The position numbers and the translations under genes were made by a program. This document shows positions 8,631 through 15,246 of a stretch of 64,000 nt of DNA, piece after piece (within the stretch, counting starts at the first letter, position 1; every line of letters starts with the position of its first letter). Origin of the DNA: Pedobacter sp. Leaf216. GTDB lineage: Bacteria; Bacteroidota; Bacteroidia; Sphingobacteriales; Sphingobacteriaceae. The notes under the pieces were generated by a model. The model did no database searches. It was given only the letters and a program-made list of their open reading frames with translations, and had not been told where the DNA came from. The stretch is taken from assembly GCF_001421515.1 (NCBI RefSeq), contig NZ_LMKM01000003.1, positions 1 to 64,000 of the forward strand, given 5' to 3'.

Positions 8631-9458
8631 TTAAAGGTGAGGGATGTTTCTGCATGGAATAACAAACTTTTCACCCATTGATAAAATCGATACTTTTAAA
8701 TCACGGATGGTAATTTTACGATCCTCATTAAAGGAGGTAATGTTGGAGCTGTTGCTTACTTCACCATCCAATAAAATAACCACGCCGTTACCAATCACCT
8801 CGCAATTAAATGCCTCGGTAACAATTACTGCCGTATTTTCTTCAATACCTATACCAATAGAAGCCGGATTTGTAGCAATTACCTGTGCCATGCGCACAAA
8901 ACGGCCGCGGTGAACAAAATGTGTATCTACACAAACGTCTTTTAAAAACTCAAACCCAGTGGTAACTTTTACCCCGGCAGCCACCATTTCGTTGTTGCCT
9001 GTGCCGTCGAAAATCATTGGTGTCGACATTGCCATTGCGCCCGCGCTTGTTCCGGCCACAATCAATCCGCCATGGATATACCTGTTTTTTATCTGCGCCA
9101 TAATTTCAGTTCCGCCGTATATCGCGGTGAGTTTAAGCTGATCGCCCCCAGTAAAGAAAATACCATTTGCATGCTCAATGCGTTCGGCCAGGTCTGCATT
9201 CAACGGGCGGTTTTCATGGTGGATATGGCCGGTGGCATGCACACCAAGTTCATTAAAACAGGCTGCATATACATTATAGGTGTCATCAACTTCTTCTGAT
9301 CCCGCTGTGGTAATGATTTCAATAACGGGCGATTTACCACACAGTTCTATAAAAACTGACAGTACTGATTTATCGGTGAGTTCGGTAGGTGATTTATTTT
9401 CTGCACCACCGATGAGCATCAGTTTACCATTAGGAAGTGGACAGCTTTGTTTTTTCAT
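8631..9458 (-). CDS. cphB: Cyanophycinase (peptidase S51)
   Basis: A 275-residue serine peptidase of family S51 that cleaves cyanophycin (multi-L-arginyl-poly-L-aspartate) to beta-Asp-Arg dipeptides. The nucleophile S138 sits in AGTSAGAMAMS. FFTGGDQLKL and CVDTHFVHRGRFVRM are further family motifs, and the start NGKLMLIGGAE is typical. Length is normal and there is no signal peptide, so it is the intracellular form. No cyanophycin synthetase or isoaspartyl dipeptidase is in the window, so its partner genes must be elsewhere or its substrate is different. It is monocistronic and bordered by a hairpin-repeat array. Confidence 0.9.
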   Translation of the reverse strand: MKKQSCPLPNGKLMLIGGAENKSPTELTDKSVLSVFIELCGKSPVIEIITTAGSEEVDDTYNVYAACFNELGVHATGHIHHENRPLNADLAERIEHANGIFFTGGDQLKLTAIYGGTEIMAQIKNRYIHGGLIVAGTSAGAMAMSTPMIFDGTGNNEMVAAGVKVTTGFEFLKDVCVDTHFVHRGRFVRMAQVIATNPASIGIGIEENTAVIVTEAFNCEVIGNGVVILLDGEVSNSSNITSFNEDRKITIRDLKVSILSMGEKFVIPCRNIPHL

Positions 9459-9483
9459 TCTTTAATCTTTTTGTTGCTAGGTC

Positions 9484-9770
9484 ATATGCCATGGTCTGTG
9501 TGTCCACTAATTACATTTTGAATTAATTAATGGTCTGTGGTGACACAGACCATGGTATTGGGTATGTGCCGTTGTCTGAGTCTCCACTAATCACCATTTT
9601 AATTAATGGTCTGTGAGGACACAGACCATGGGATTGAGTATGTGCCGTGGTCTGAGTCTCCACTAATCACCATTTTATTTGATGGTCTGTGAGGACACAG
9701 ACCATGGTATTGGAAACCATATTTTGAATTAATTTATTTTCTGTGGGGTACAGACTATGGGACTGGGTTT
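9484..9770. repeat. 76-bp tandem array with GGTCTGTG hairpins, copy 2
   Basis: Three to four tandem units of about 76 bases lie here; for example GTGCCG starts units at 9566 and 9642. Each unit contains ATGGTCTGTG paired with CACAGACCAT around four bases, then CCACTAATCACCATTTT. The first and last copies are degenerate. The hairpin core matches that at 1001-1240, 8 kb away, though the sequence between hairpins differs. The array fills the space between the cyanophycinase promoter region and the gene at 9773. No gene was seen. Confidence 0.8.
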
Positions 9771-9772
9771 TA

Positions 9773-9970
9773 CTATGGCCATGAAACCGACCACTCATCA
9801 AATCCGCCTGATGTTTTTCCTTTGCTAACATTATCGTCCGGTTGTACTTCTCCACTTTCAATCTGTTTATTTTTTTTCTCAAGTGTTTTAATAATCTCTT
9901 GCTCAAGTGAAAGATCGCTGTTTACTTCCCCTTGTTTTTTCAGGTTATTATTTTTGCTGTTATCTTTCAT
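9773..9970 (-). CDS. Small charged hydrophilic protein
   Basis: A 65-residue protein with no hydrophobic core, rich in Lys, Asn, Glu, Asp and Ser (MKDNSKNNNLKKQGEVNSD), with a helical middle (LEQEIIKTLEKKNKQIESG) and the tail GGFDEWSVSWP. Likely disordered and cytoplasmic. It is one of the set of small hydrophilic proteins in this window, all near stress genes. It lies about 200 bases downstream of the similar gene at 10172. Function unknown; the stress link is inference. Confidence 0.55.
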   Translation of the reverse strand: MKDNSKNNNLKKQGEVNSDLSLEQEIIKTLEKKNKQIESGEVQPDDNVSKGKTSGGFDEWSVSWP

Positions 9971-9993
9971 GGTATAACTGATTATTTTTAATC

Positions 9994-10035
9994 ACCGATA
10001 AACCTGGTTTTGTGTTAAACCAGGTTTTTATCGGT
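9994..10035. repeat. Long inverted repeat between small genes
   Basis: ACCGATAAACCTGGTTT (9994-10010) pairs with AAACCAGGTTTTTATCGGT (10017-10035) with a small bulge and a short loop. It may end transcription of the minus-strand gene at 10172, or be a processed leader hairpin of the gene at 9773. A second small hairpin, CCATGTT / AACATGG, lies near 10083-10099. Confidence 0.55.
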
Positions 10036-10171
10036 TGGTGTTTGCCATATTATGTGGATGATAAATCCAGGTTTATAATTGCTCCATGTTAAACATGGTT
10101 GGATTTTTAAATTGTTTATAACATGCCGATCTGCGCCTTTTATCTGCTGATTTTTGCAGTCTGCATTGTTT

Positions 10172-10387
10172 TTATTCATCCGGCTCTTTTTCCCAATCGG
10201 TAGGGTTACGGCTGGTATCAGTATCGATGCTATCTCCTTTTGGAATTTCGGGATCGGCAGGCCGCTTATCTTCAAAAGATTGTGGCCCGTCTTCCGCTTG
10301 CTGATCTTCATTGCCTAAAGGTTCATCTTCGAGCCCATGTTTTGCTTTTTCGTTGTCAGTCATTTTGCCTTTGCTAATGTGGTTCAT
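10172..10387 (-). CDS. Small acidic hydrophilic protein
   Basis: A 71-residue protein (63 if it starts at the second ATG, 10363, which has AAAGG just before it). It is dominated by Glu, Asp, Pro, Lys and Gln (HGLEDEPLGNEDQQAEDGPQ) and ends NPTDWEKEPDE. There is no hydrophobic segment and disorder is likely. It sits 21 bases after the DUF4142 lipoprotein gene's stop and may share its transcript. It belongs by composition to the hydrophilin-like set described here. No family recognised. Confidence 0.6.
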   Translation of the reverse strand: MNHISKGKMTDNEKAKHGLEDEPLGNEDQQAEDGPQSFEDKRPADPEIPKGDSIDTDTSRNPTDWEKEPDE

Positions 10388-10408
10388 GTATTTAGTTAAG
10401 TTGTAAGG

Positions 10409-10930
10409 CTATTTTATTTGGGCCTGTAAATTCACGGCTTCTTGCAGGTGGGTTTGTAGTGAAGGCAGTTTGGCAGCGGCAAATGCCCTAAGGTCTGCAT
10501 CATAAACGCCCATATCGCCTGCTGCATTAGAGAAAAGTGCAATCGCATCTTGATGGGAAGCAACCATAATTTTCATAAACTCGCTATCAAATAATGATGG
10601 ATCTATGCTGTTCAGTTTATCAAGATTTGCCTGTTCTTTAGGTTGCAAAGCATTTGGTACATTCCATCCTTTTGCTGCTGCTAGCGATTTCATTTCATTT
10701 CCTACGGCGGTATGATCTGTTGTCATGTGCTCGCCATAATGTTTTACCGCAGCATTTTGTCCCTTTTGAGTGGCTATTGCGCCTGCCTGTATCTCAAAAC
10801 TGTTACTGCTCGAAGCCTGGGTTACAAACGACTGGTTGTCCATCGTGTAATTTTCGTCGTCGTCCTTTTTACAGCCTTGTAAGCTCAATATGGTAAGTGC
10901 TACCATCATTAATGTTTTTAGTGTTTTCAT
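10409..10930 (-). CDS. DUF4142 ferritin-like lipoprotein
   Basis: A 173-residue exported protein. Its lipoprotein signal is MKTLKTLMMVALTILSLQGC followed by KKDDDE. The rest is a helical DUF4142 domain with paired His/Glu segments (AVKHYGEHMTTDHTAVG, ASHQDAIALFSNAA) and a C-terminal helix (LPSLQTHLQEAVNLQAQ). DUF4142 proteins are predicted four-helix, ferritin-like envelope proteins; their activity is not established. It is one of three DUF4142 genes in the window, with 21402 and 26864. A GAAATACCCG motif lies about 60 bases upstream (10989-10998). Confidence 0.9.
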   Translation of the reverse strand: MKTLKTLMMVALTILSLQGCKKDDDENYTMDNQSFVTQASSSNSFEIQAGAIATQKGQNAAVKHYGEHMTTDHTAVGNEMKSLAAAKGWNVPNALQPKEQANLDKLNSIDPSLFDSEFMKIMVASHQDAIALFSNAAGDMGVYDADLRAFAAAKLPSLQTHLQEAVNLQAQIK

Positions 10931-11076
10931 AATTTTTATCTTTTGTTTCTAATGAAAACCATTTTTTTAATGTGCTGGTTTAGGGGTGAAATACCCGAAA
11001 GAAGCTAATAAATCCCTGAATTTGCTTCCGTATTTATTCGTAGAAGTATGTGTTGTGAAATGTGATTGGTTTATAA

Positions 11077-11098
11077 CGATAGCATCGTAAAGCTATCG
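11077..11098. promoter_or_regulatory. Hairpin just before the repeat-peptide start
   Basis: CGATAGC (11077-11083) pairs perfectly with GCTATCG (11092-11098), directly before the ATG at 11099. In an RNA it would sit where the ribosome binds, so it could control translation of the repeat peptide. It would also be part of any structured RNA made from this locus. Confidence 0.4.
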
Positions 11099-11302
11099 AT
11101 GTACGCGTTTAAAACGAACGCAAGCATGATTTACTTTGAAACCTTCCTGCCATGGGCAGCGAACAATCATAGTTACTTTGAAACCTTCCTGCCATGGGCA
11201 GCGACCAATCAAAGTTACTATGAAACCTTCCTGCCGTGGGCAGCGACTAATCAAAGTTACTTTGAAACCTTCCTGCCGTGGGCAGCTAAGAATCATTATT
11301 AA
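11099..11302 (+). CDS. 67-residue protein of four 14-residue YFETFLPWAA repeats
   Basis: I do not recognise this protein. After a 10-residue leader (MYAFKTNASM) it consists of four direct 14-residue repeats with invariant ETFLPWAA and variable ends (NNH, TNQ, TNQ, KNH), then a final Tyr and TAA. Between copies several changes are synonymous (CCA/CCG Pro, ACC/ACT Thr, GCG/GCT Ala) or conservative (Phe/Tyr), which favours translation of this strand; on the other strand the same A/G change alternates Trp and Arg. A TTG at 11066 could add 11 residues. No modification enzyme, protease or transporter adjoins it. It might be a multi-core peptide precursor or a structural RNA. Confidence 0.5.
   Translation: MYAFKTNASMIYFETFLPWAANNHSYFETFLPWAATNQSYYETFLPWAATNQSYFETFLPWAAKNHY
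11129..11296 (+). repeat. Four tandem 42-bp repeats, each with a hairpin
   Basis: Units are 11129-11170, 11171-11212, 11213-11254 and 11255-11296, exactly 42 bases each, with no gaps. Every unit holds CTGCC-(A/G)TG-GGCAG, a 5-bp stem with a 3-base loop that is conserved in all four; the A/G change falls in the loop. The array is therefore compatible both with a repeat peptide and with a regularly spaced RNA hairpin array. Confidence 0.95.
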
Positions 11303-11348
11303 TAACTTGATGTTTTAAGCTAATGCCCGTTTTTTAATAAGCATTGCA

Positions 11349-11544
11349 TCCCCTATCGTTTAAAACGATAATATATTAACGCCATTTAAGCACTTGTTAG
11401 AAACGAATGTTAGTGTGGTTTTATTCATTTAATAATCTGGCCACTTGGGTTTGAGGTGCCTTTAGGCAAAACCTTTGTTTTATTTGCATCCGTTGGCAAA
11501 ACGCATAAATACCCAAACCAAACATGTGTCCAAACGATAGGGGA
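11349..11544. repeat. 13-bp perfect inverted repeats flanking a 196-bp non-coding segment
   Basis: TCCCCTATCGTTT (11349-11361) is exactly inverted as AAACGATAGGGGA (11532-11544). A smaller hairpin TATCGTT / AACGATA starts inside the left arm. An ATAAATACCC motif lies at 11505-11514. No ORF of note or target-site duplication was seen. It may be a miniature mobile element or a structured RNA. It occupies most of the 358-base space between the repeat peptide and the DUF421 gene. Confidence 0.5.
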
Positions 11545-11660
11545 AGTCTGTACCGACTTTCGTTTCTCCTCATAACTGAGGGCCCGCTTATTAGCATCCT
11601 TCATTAGCTATATCATTATTGTTAAAAATTGTTTTTAGGGTTAGCGCAGTATCCCACATG

Positions 11661-12368
11661 TTATTTGTTTACAGGATTATTGACGTTACTTACCGCATAT
11701 ACCCAGGAGTTTTTTCCACAGTTTTCACATTTTTTGCTTGCAGGCCCTGTATGGTAGTTACCGCAAAATTTACACACCTGCTGTGTGCTTTGCCGATGTA
11801 TTTTATCAGACATTTCCCTGTCCCATTCCGGAATAGAAGATAGCCCCGGCACAGGCTCCGTTTTTTTAAGTAAGCTAAAAGATCCTCCAGCTTCAAAGTA
11901 CAAACGCTTAACCATGCCAAGGTGGCTAATTCCTCCTGATCGAAGTTGCGAAAGTACCCTATCCCTGGTAATACGCGTAAGCATCATGGCCTTGTAATTA
12001 AGCACACCATCTTTAACCAGCATATTGTATTTATCCTGCTTTAATGATTCGAACTTTATATTCTTTGTGGCAATTTTGGCAATTAAGATTTGGAGTGTGA
12101 TAATTACCATAGCAATTACCACCGCTGGGAGCAGGCCTCTGTCAGGATTCATTAACGGCACCCCCACAGCTGCTGCAAGTGAGGCTACCGCGGCCATCTC
12201 ATTACGGCTGAGTTGAGATGACATCCGTTTGCCCATCAGCCGCATTGATACCATGAGGATTAGGTAAATAAAAGCTGTACGGAGAATTACCTCGATAAAA
12301 AAATGAAAAGGAACTTCACCAAGGAGGATGCGTTGTATATCAGACAGTTTAATTTCGTATTCTTTCAT
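11661..12368 (-). CDS. DUF421 membrane protein with C-terminal zinc ribbon
   Basis: A 235-residue protein of the DUF421 (YetF-like) family. Three transmembrane helices fill about residues 20-105 (FFIEVILRTAFIYLILMVSM first), followed by the DUF421 cytoplasmic domain (LVKDGVLNYKAMMLTRITRD). A C-terminal CxxC...CxxC ribbon follows (CKFCGNYH ... CENCGKNSW). The ATG at 12368 is used because it lies 2 bases after the stop of the paralogous gene 12371-13063; the two form an operon. YetF proteins of spore formers affect the spore membrane, but the role here is unknown. A zinc ribbon is not part of the usual DUF421 architecture. Confidence 0.85.
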   Translation of the reverse strand: MKEYEIKLSDIQRILLGEVPFHFFIEVILRTAFIYLILMVSMRLMGKRMSSQLSRNEMAAVASLAAAVGVPLMNPDRGLLPAVVIAMVIITLQILIAKIATKNIKFESLKQDKYNMLVKDGVLNYKAMMLTRITRDRVLSQLRSGGISHLGMVKRLYFEAGGSFSLLKKTEPVPGLSSIPEWDREMSDKIHRQSTQQVCKFCGNYHTGPASKKCENCGKNSWVYAVSNVNNPVNK

Positions 12369-12370
12369 AA

Positions 12371-13063
12371 TTATTTCGCAATTACAGCCTGGCCCCAATT
12401 AACGGCGTGGCAATTTTTACATTCTTTTTCTGTATCTGATTCAGGGGCAGGATTTCCACATTCCTGGCAAATGCTGGATTCTTTAATTACATTAAATTCT
12501 TGTGCCGCATTGTCATCAGCAGGGGGGAGCAGGCTTAAGCCAGGTTTTGCCTCATCATATTTAAAAACAGAGAAAATACCACAAGCTTCCAGGTAAAGCC
12601 TTTGTACTTCGCCCAGGTTGTATATATTTTGATTTCTTAGTACTGCACGCAATTGCTCGCGGGATATTTTCATGCTATCGAGTTTGGCAGCAAGCATTAC
12701 CCCATCCTTAACCAATAACGATTCGCTTCCCTGGGTAATGAGCTCAATTTTATGGTTTTTCGAAGCCAGGTAGGTAATGCCTCTTTGAAAGGCAAAAGCA
12801 CAAAAAAGCACCAGGGTTCCCTGTAGCAGGCCCTTATCGGGTATTTGCATGGGCACAGATACAATTGCACCGAGCGTAAGCATTACGGCCAGCTCGGAAA
12901 TGGTTAACTGACCGCCCATTCTTTTGCCCATTAGCCTGAGCGTAATCAATAGAAACAAATAAATAATAATTGTTCTGATTAAAACTTCCAGTAAAAATTC
13001 TATGGGTGCTGTACCTATAAAAATCCGGTGCCAGTCACCCCAATGTATCTCTTCTTTTTTCAT
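12371..13063 (-). CDS. DUF421 membrane protein with C-terminal zinc ribbon, paralogue
   Basis: A 230-residue paralogue of the next gene. It has three N-terminal transmembrane helices (IRTIIIYLFLLITLRLMGKR is the first and shares RLMGKRM with its partner), a DUF421 domain with LVKDGVMLAAKLDSMKISRE, and a terminal ribbon CQECGNPAP ... CKNCHAVNW. It is the first gene of the pair, with a 2-base gap to the second. The paired paralogues may form a heteromer. A third DUF421 gene without ribbon is at 52937. Molecular function unknown. Confidence 0.85.
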   Translation of the reverse strand: MKKEEIHWGDWHRIFIGTAPIEFLLEVLIRTIIIYLFLLITLRLMGKRMGGQLTISELAVMLTLGAIVSVPMQIPDKGLLQGTLVLFCAFAFQRGITYLASKNHKIELITQGSESLLVKDGVMLAAKLDSMKISREQLRAVLRNQNIYNLGEVQRLYLEACGIFSVFKYDEAKPGLSLLPPADDNAAQEFNVIKESSICQECGNPAPESDTEKECKNCHAVNWGQAVIAK

Positions 13064-13364
13064 GTTTAATTTAAATCAGGTATGAGTTATACCTTTTAAT
13101 TGAGCTAGTTAAATGCTCAACATTGCTTGCTGAGGTTCAGTTTTAATGAAGAAGAAAATGCGTACTTACAGCATAAAGGTCACCGTATTTCAACGGATAG
13201 CAGTAGCTTTTTATCAAAATAGCTGTATTAAGTTTAGGTGATTATTATAATTACAGTATTTCGCTACAAGCAAACACGTAGTTTCTACCTCAACAAACCA
13301 TCCTGAGGGTAGGTTATTAATATAGCTGATCAATCAGCAGAAATTAAACAATTAAATAAAAGCT
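13064..13364. other. Non-coding divergent promoter region
   Basis: About 300 bases between the divergent DUF421 operon and the dehydrogenase operon. I see no ORF, clear TAnnTTTG box or strong hairpin. It must hold both promoters. Confidence 0.3.
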
Positions 13365-14120
13365 ATGGAAGATTTTAATTCGTATTTCAGCAGTGCCTTT
13401 TTAGGCAAAAAAATTATGATCACCGGTGGCAGCACAGGCATTGGGAGAGCGGCAGCAATTTTACTTGGCTCGTTGGGTGCTCAGTGCATCATCTGTGGCC
13501 GTCATCAGGAGCAAATAGACGATACGCTCCAGGCAATTTCGGCAAGAAACAGGCTAAACAGTTTTGGTATTGCGGTTGATCTCTCAAGCGAGGATGGTGT
13601 AGCGCAGCTTTTTAAAGAAGCCGATGAACAGCTTGGCAAACTGGATATATTGATTAACAATGCTGCCCTGGGCTATGGAAGTATACTTGAGGGAGGCTAC
13701 GAAGACTGGCAATATATCCTCGATACCAATTTATTGGCTTACATGGCCTGTAGCAAAGAGGCAATTGTAAGGTTTAAAGAACAGGGCTCTGGCCAGATTA
13801 TTAATATCGGCTCCATGAGTGCTGATGTAAGGGAAGAAAGTAGCTCTGTTTATGTTGCCACTAAAGCCGCAATACAGGGGTTTTCAGAGTCGCTGCGTAA
13901 AGAAGTGAACCCACTCGGCATAAAAATTTCTCTTATAGAACCTGGTGCAGTTGATACCGATATGCAGGAGGCCAGCCAGGAGGAAAAGCAAGAACAGATA
14001 AAAAATCAAGAAATGCTCCGCGCAGAAGATATTGCATGGGCCATTGCTTTCTGTATCGCGCAACCGCCAGCATCTGATGTGGTTAATCTGAAGATCCGTC
14101 CAACGATGCAGATTATTTAA
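13365..14120 (+). CDS. Short-chain dehydrogenase/reductase
   Basis: A 251-residue classical SDR. The cofactor motif is MITGGSTGIGRAA, then NNAALGYG, catalytic Ser in NIGSMSADV and YVATKAA as the Tyr-Lys motif. It is cytoplasmic and of normal length. It heads a tight three-gene operon with a lactonase (11-base gap) and a zinc dehydrogenase (31-base gap). This order suggests oxidation of a sugar or polyol to a lactone, then hydrolysis. The cofactor and substrate are not readable from sequence. Confidence 0.9.
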   Translation: MEDFNSYFSSAFLGKKIMITGGSTGIGRAAAILLGSLGAQCIICGRHQEQIDDTLQAISARNRLNSFGIAVDLSSEDGVAQLFKEADEQLGKLDILINNAALGYGSILEGGYEDWQYILDTNLLAYMACSKEAIVRFKEQGSGQIINIGSMSADVREESSSVYVATKAAIQGFSESLRKEVNPLGIKISLIEPGAVDTDMQEASQEEKQEQIKNQEMLRAEDIAWAIAFCIAQPPASDVVNLKIRPTMQII

Positions 14121-14130
14121 ACAACCAGGT

Positions 14131-15216
14131 ATGGGAAGCAAAGAAGAAACTCATCTTTTGGTTGGTAGTTATGCTGCGGCAGATCAGGAATCTGTTTTTC
14201 GGTACACTTTTAATACCGCTGATGGTAAACTCAACCTGTTACACCGGTTTGGTGGAATAGAAAATCCCTCCTTTATTGTTCCCGATAAACATGGGGAGCT
14301 TTTATTTGCCATCAGTGAGAAAAAAGAAGGCGATAACTCAGCTATGGCCACATTCCAGATTATAAATGGTACAAAACCCACCATAAAAAGCGAAGTAACC
14401 TATAAAGGCCCGGGGGCCTGCCACATAACGGTTGATTGGGAGAGTAAATTCGCGATTTTGTCTAATTACCTCGGCGGAAGTTTAGCTGTGCTGCCCTTTG
14501 ATGAGGAAGGAAAACTGCATAATCCTGTACAATTATTAGAATTTAGCGGCTCAGGGCCGGTTCAGGAGCGGCAGGAAAAACCGCATGTACACAGTTCACT
14601 TTTAATAGCAGATCAGGGAATGCTTTTGATCGCTGATTTGGGTACCGATCGGATATATGTTTGTCATTATATCCCTTCAGCTGAGCAGCCGCTTAAATTT
14701 GCAAATCCTCCTTTTATTTCGCTGCCTGGCGGTTCGGGGCCGAGGTTTATGGCCCTGCACCCAACCGGATTGTGGATTTACGTAATCTGCGAACTCAGTG
14801 CAGATATTTTTGTGTTCGAAAAGGGTAAGCTTGATAAATGGATCTACAGGTATACGGTAGCGAATGAGCTGGTGCCGAACGGACGGGAAGCTGCTGATCT
14901 AAAAATCGATTATAACGGCAGGTTTCTTTATGCCAGCAACCGTGGCGATGCCGATGAGATTATCGTTTTTTCGATCAATGAAAACACTGGTGCTTTAGCA
15001 GAAATTCAAAGAATACCTTCTGGTGCCAAAGGGCCACGCTACCTTGCAATAGATCCTTCGGGAAGCCATCTTTTAGCAGCAAATGAGAAAGGAAATTTAA
15101 TTACCGCATTTGAAATTTCTCCTCAAAATGGAAAATTAACCTATAGTGGGGTTGCTGCCCAGGTTAACGCACCTACCTGCCTGCAGTTTGTAACCCTATC
15201 GGTAAATAGCAATTAG
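14131..15216 (+). CDS. Beta-propeller lactonase (6-phosphogluconolactonase-like)
   Basis: A 361-residue seven-bladed propeller of the lactonase family (PF10282, YbhE/Pgl type). Recurring blade motifs are GPGACHITVD, GPRFMALHPTGLWIYV, NGRFLYASNRGDADEI and GPRYLAIDPSGSHLLAANE. These enzymes hydrolyse sugar lactones such as 6-phosphogluconolactone. There is no signal peptide, so it is cytoplasmic. Its place between two dehydrogenases suggests it opens a lactone made by one of them. Whether the substrate is phosphorylated cannot be told. Confidence 0.88.
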   Translation: MGSKEETHLLVGSYAAADQESVFRYTFNTADGKLNLLHRFGGIENPSFIVPDKHGELLFAISEKKEGDNSAMATFQIINGTKPTIKSEVTYKGPGACHITVDWESKFAILSNYLGGSLAVLPFDEEGKLHNPVQLLEFSGSGPVQERQEKPHVHSSLLIADQGMLLIADLGTDRIYVCHYIPSAEQPLKFANPPFISLPGGSGPRFMALHPTGLWIYVICELSADIFVFEKGKLDKWIYRYTVANELVPNGREAADLKIDYNGRFLYASNRGDADEIIVFSINENTGALAEIQRIPSGAKGPRYLAIDPSGSHLLAANEKGNLITAFEISPQNGKLTYSGVAAQVNAPTCLQFVTLSVNSN

Positions 15217-15246
15217 CTAATGAATATTTAATTATAATTTGACAGC

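Noticed and set aside
9484..9770. CRISPR array
   Set aside because: Period is 76 bases, the repeated part covers nearly the whole unit, there are no unique spacers, and no cas gene is near.
10015..10311. 98-codon minus-strand frame
   Set aside because: It overlaps the more convincing acidic protein gene at 10172 and crosses two hairpins; its composition looks random.
11093..11296. A minus-strand 67-codon frame over the 42-bp repeats, with a RCPRQEGF-type repeat
   Set aside because: A period divisible by three keeps all frames open. The CCA/CCG difference is synonymous on the plus strand but alternates Trp and Arg on this strand, so plus is preferred.
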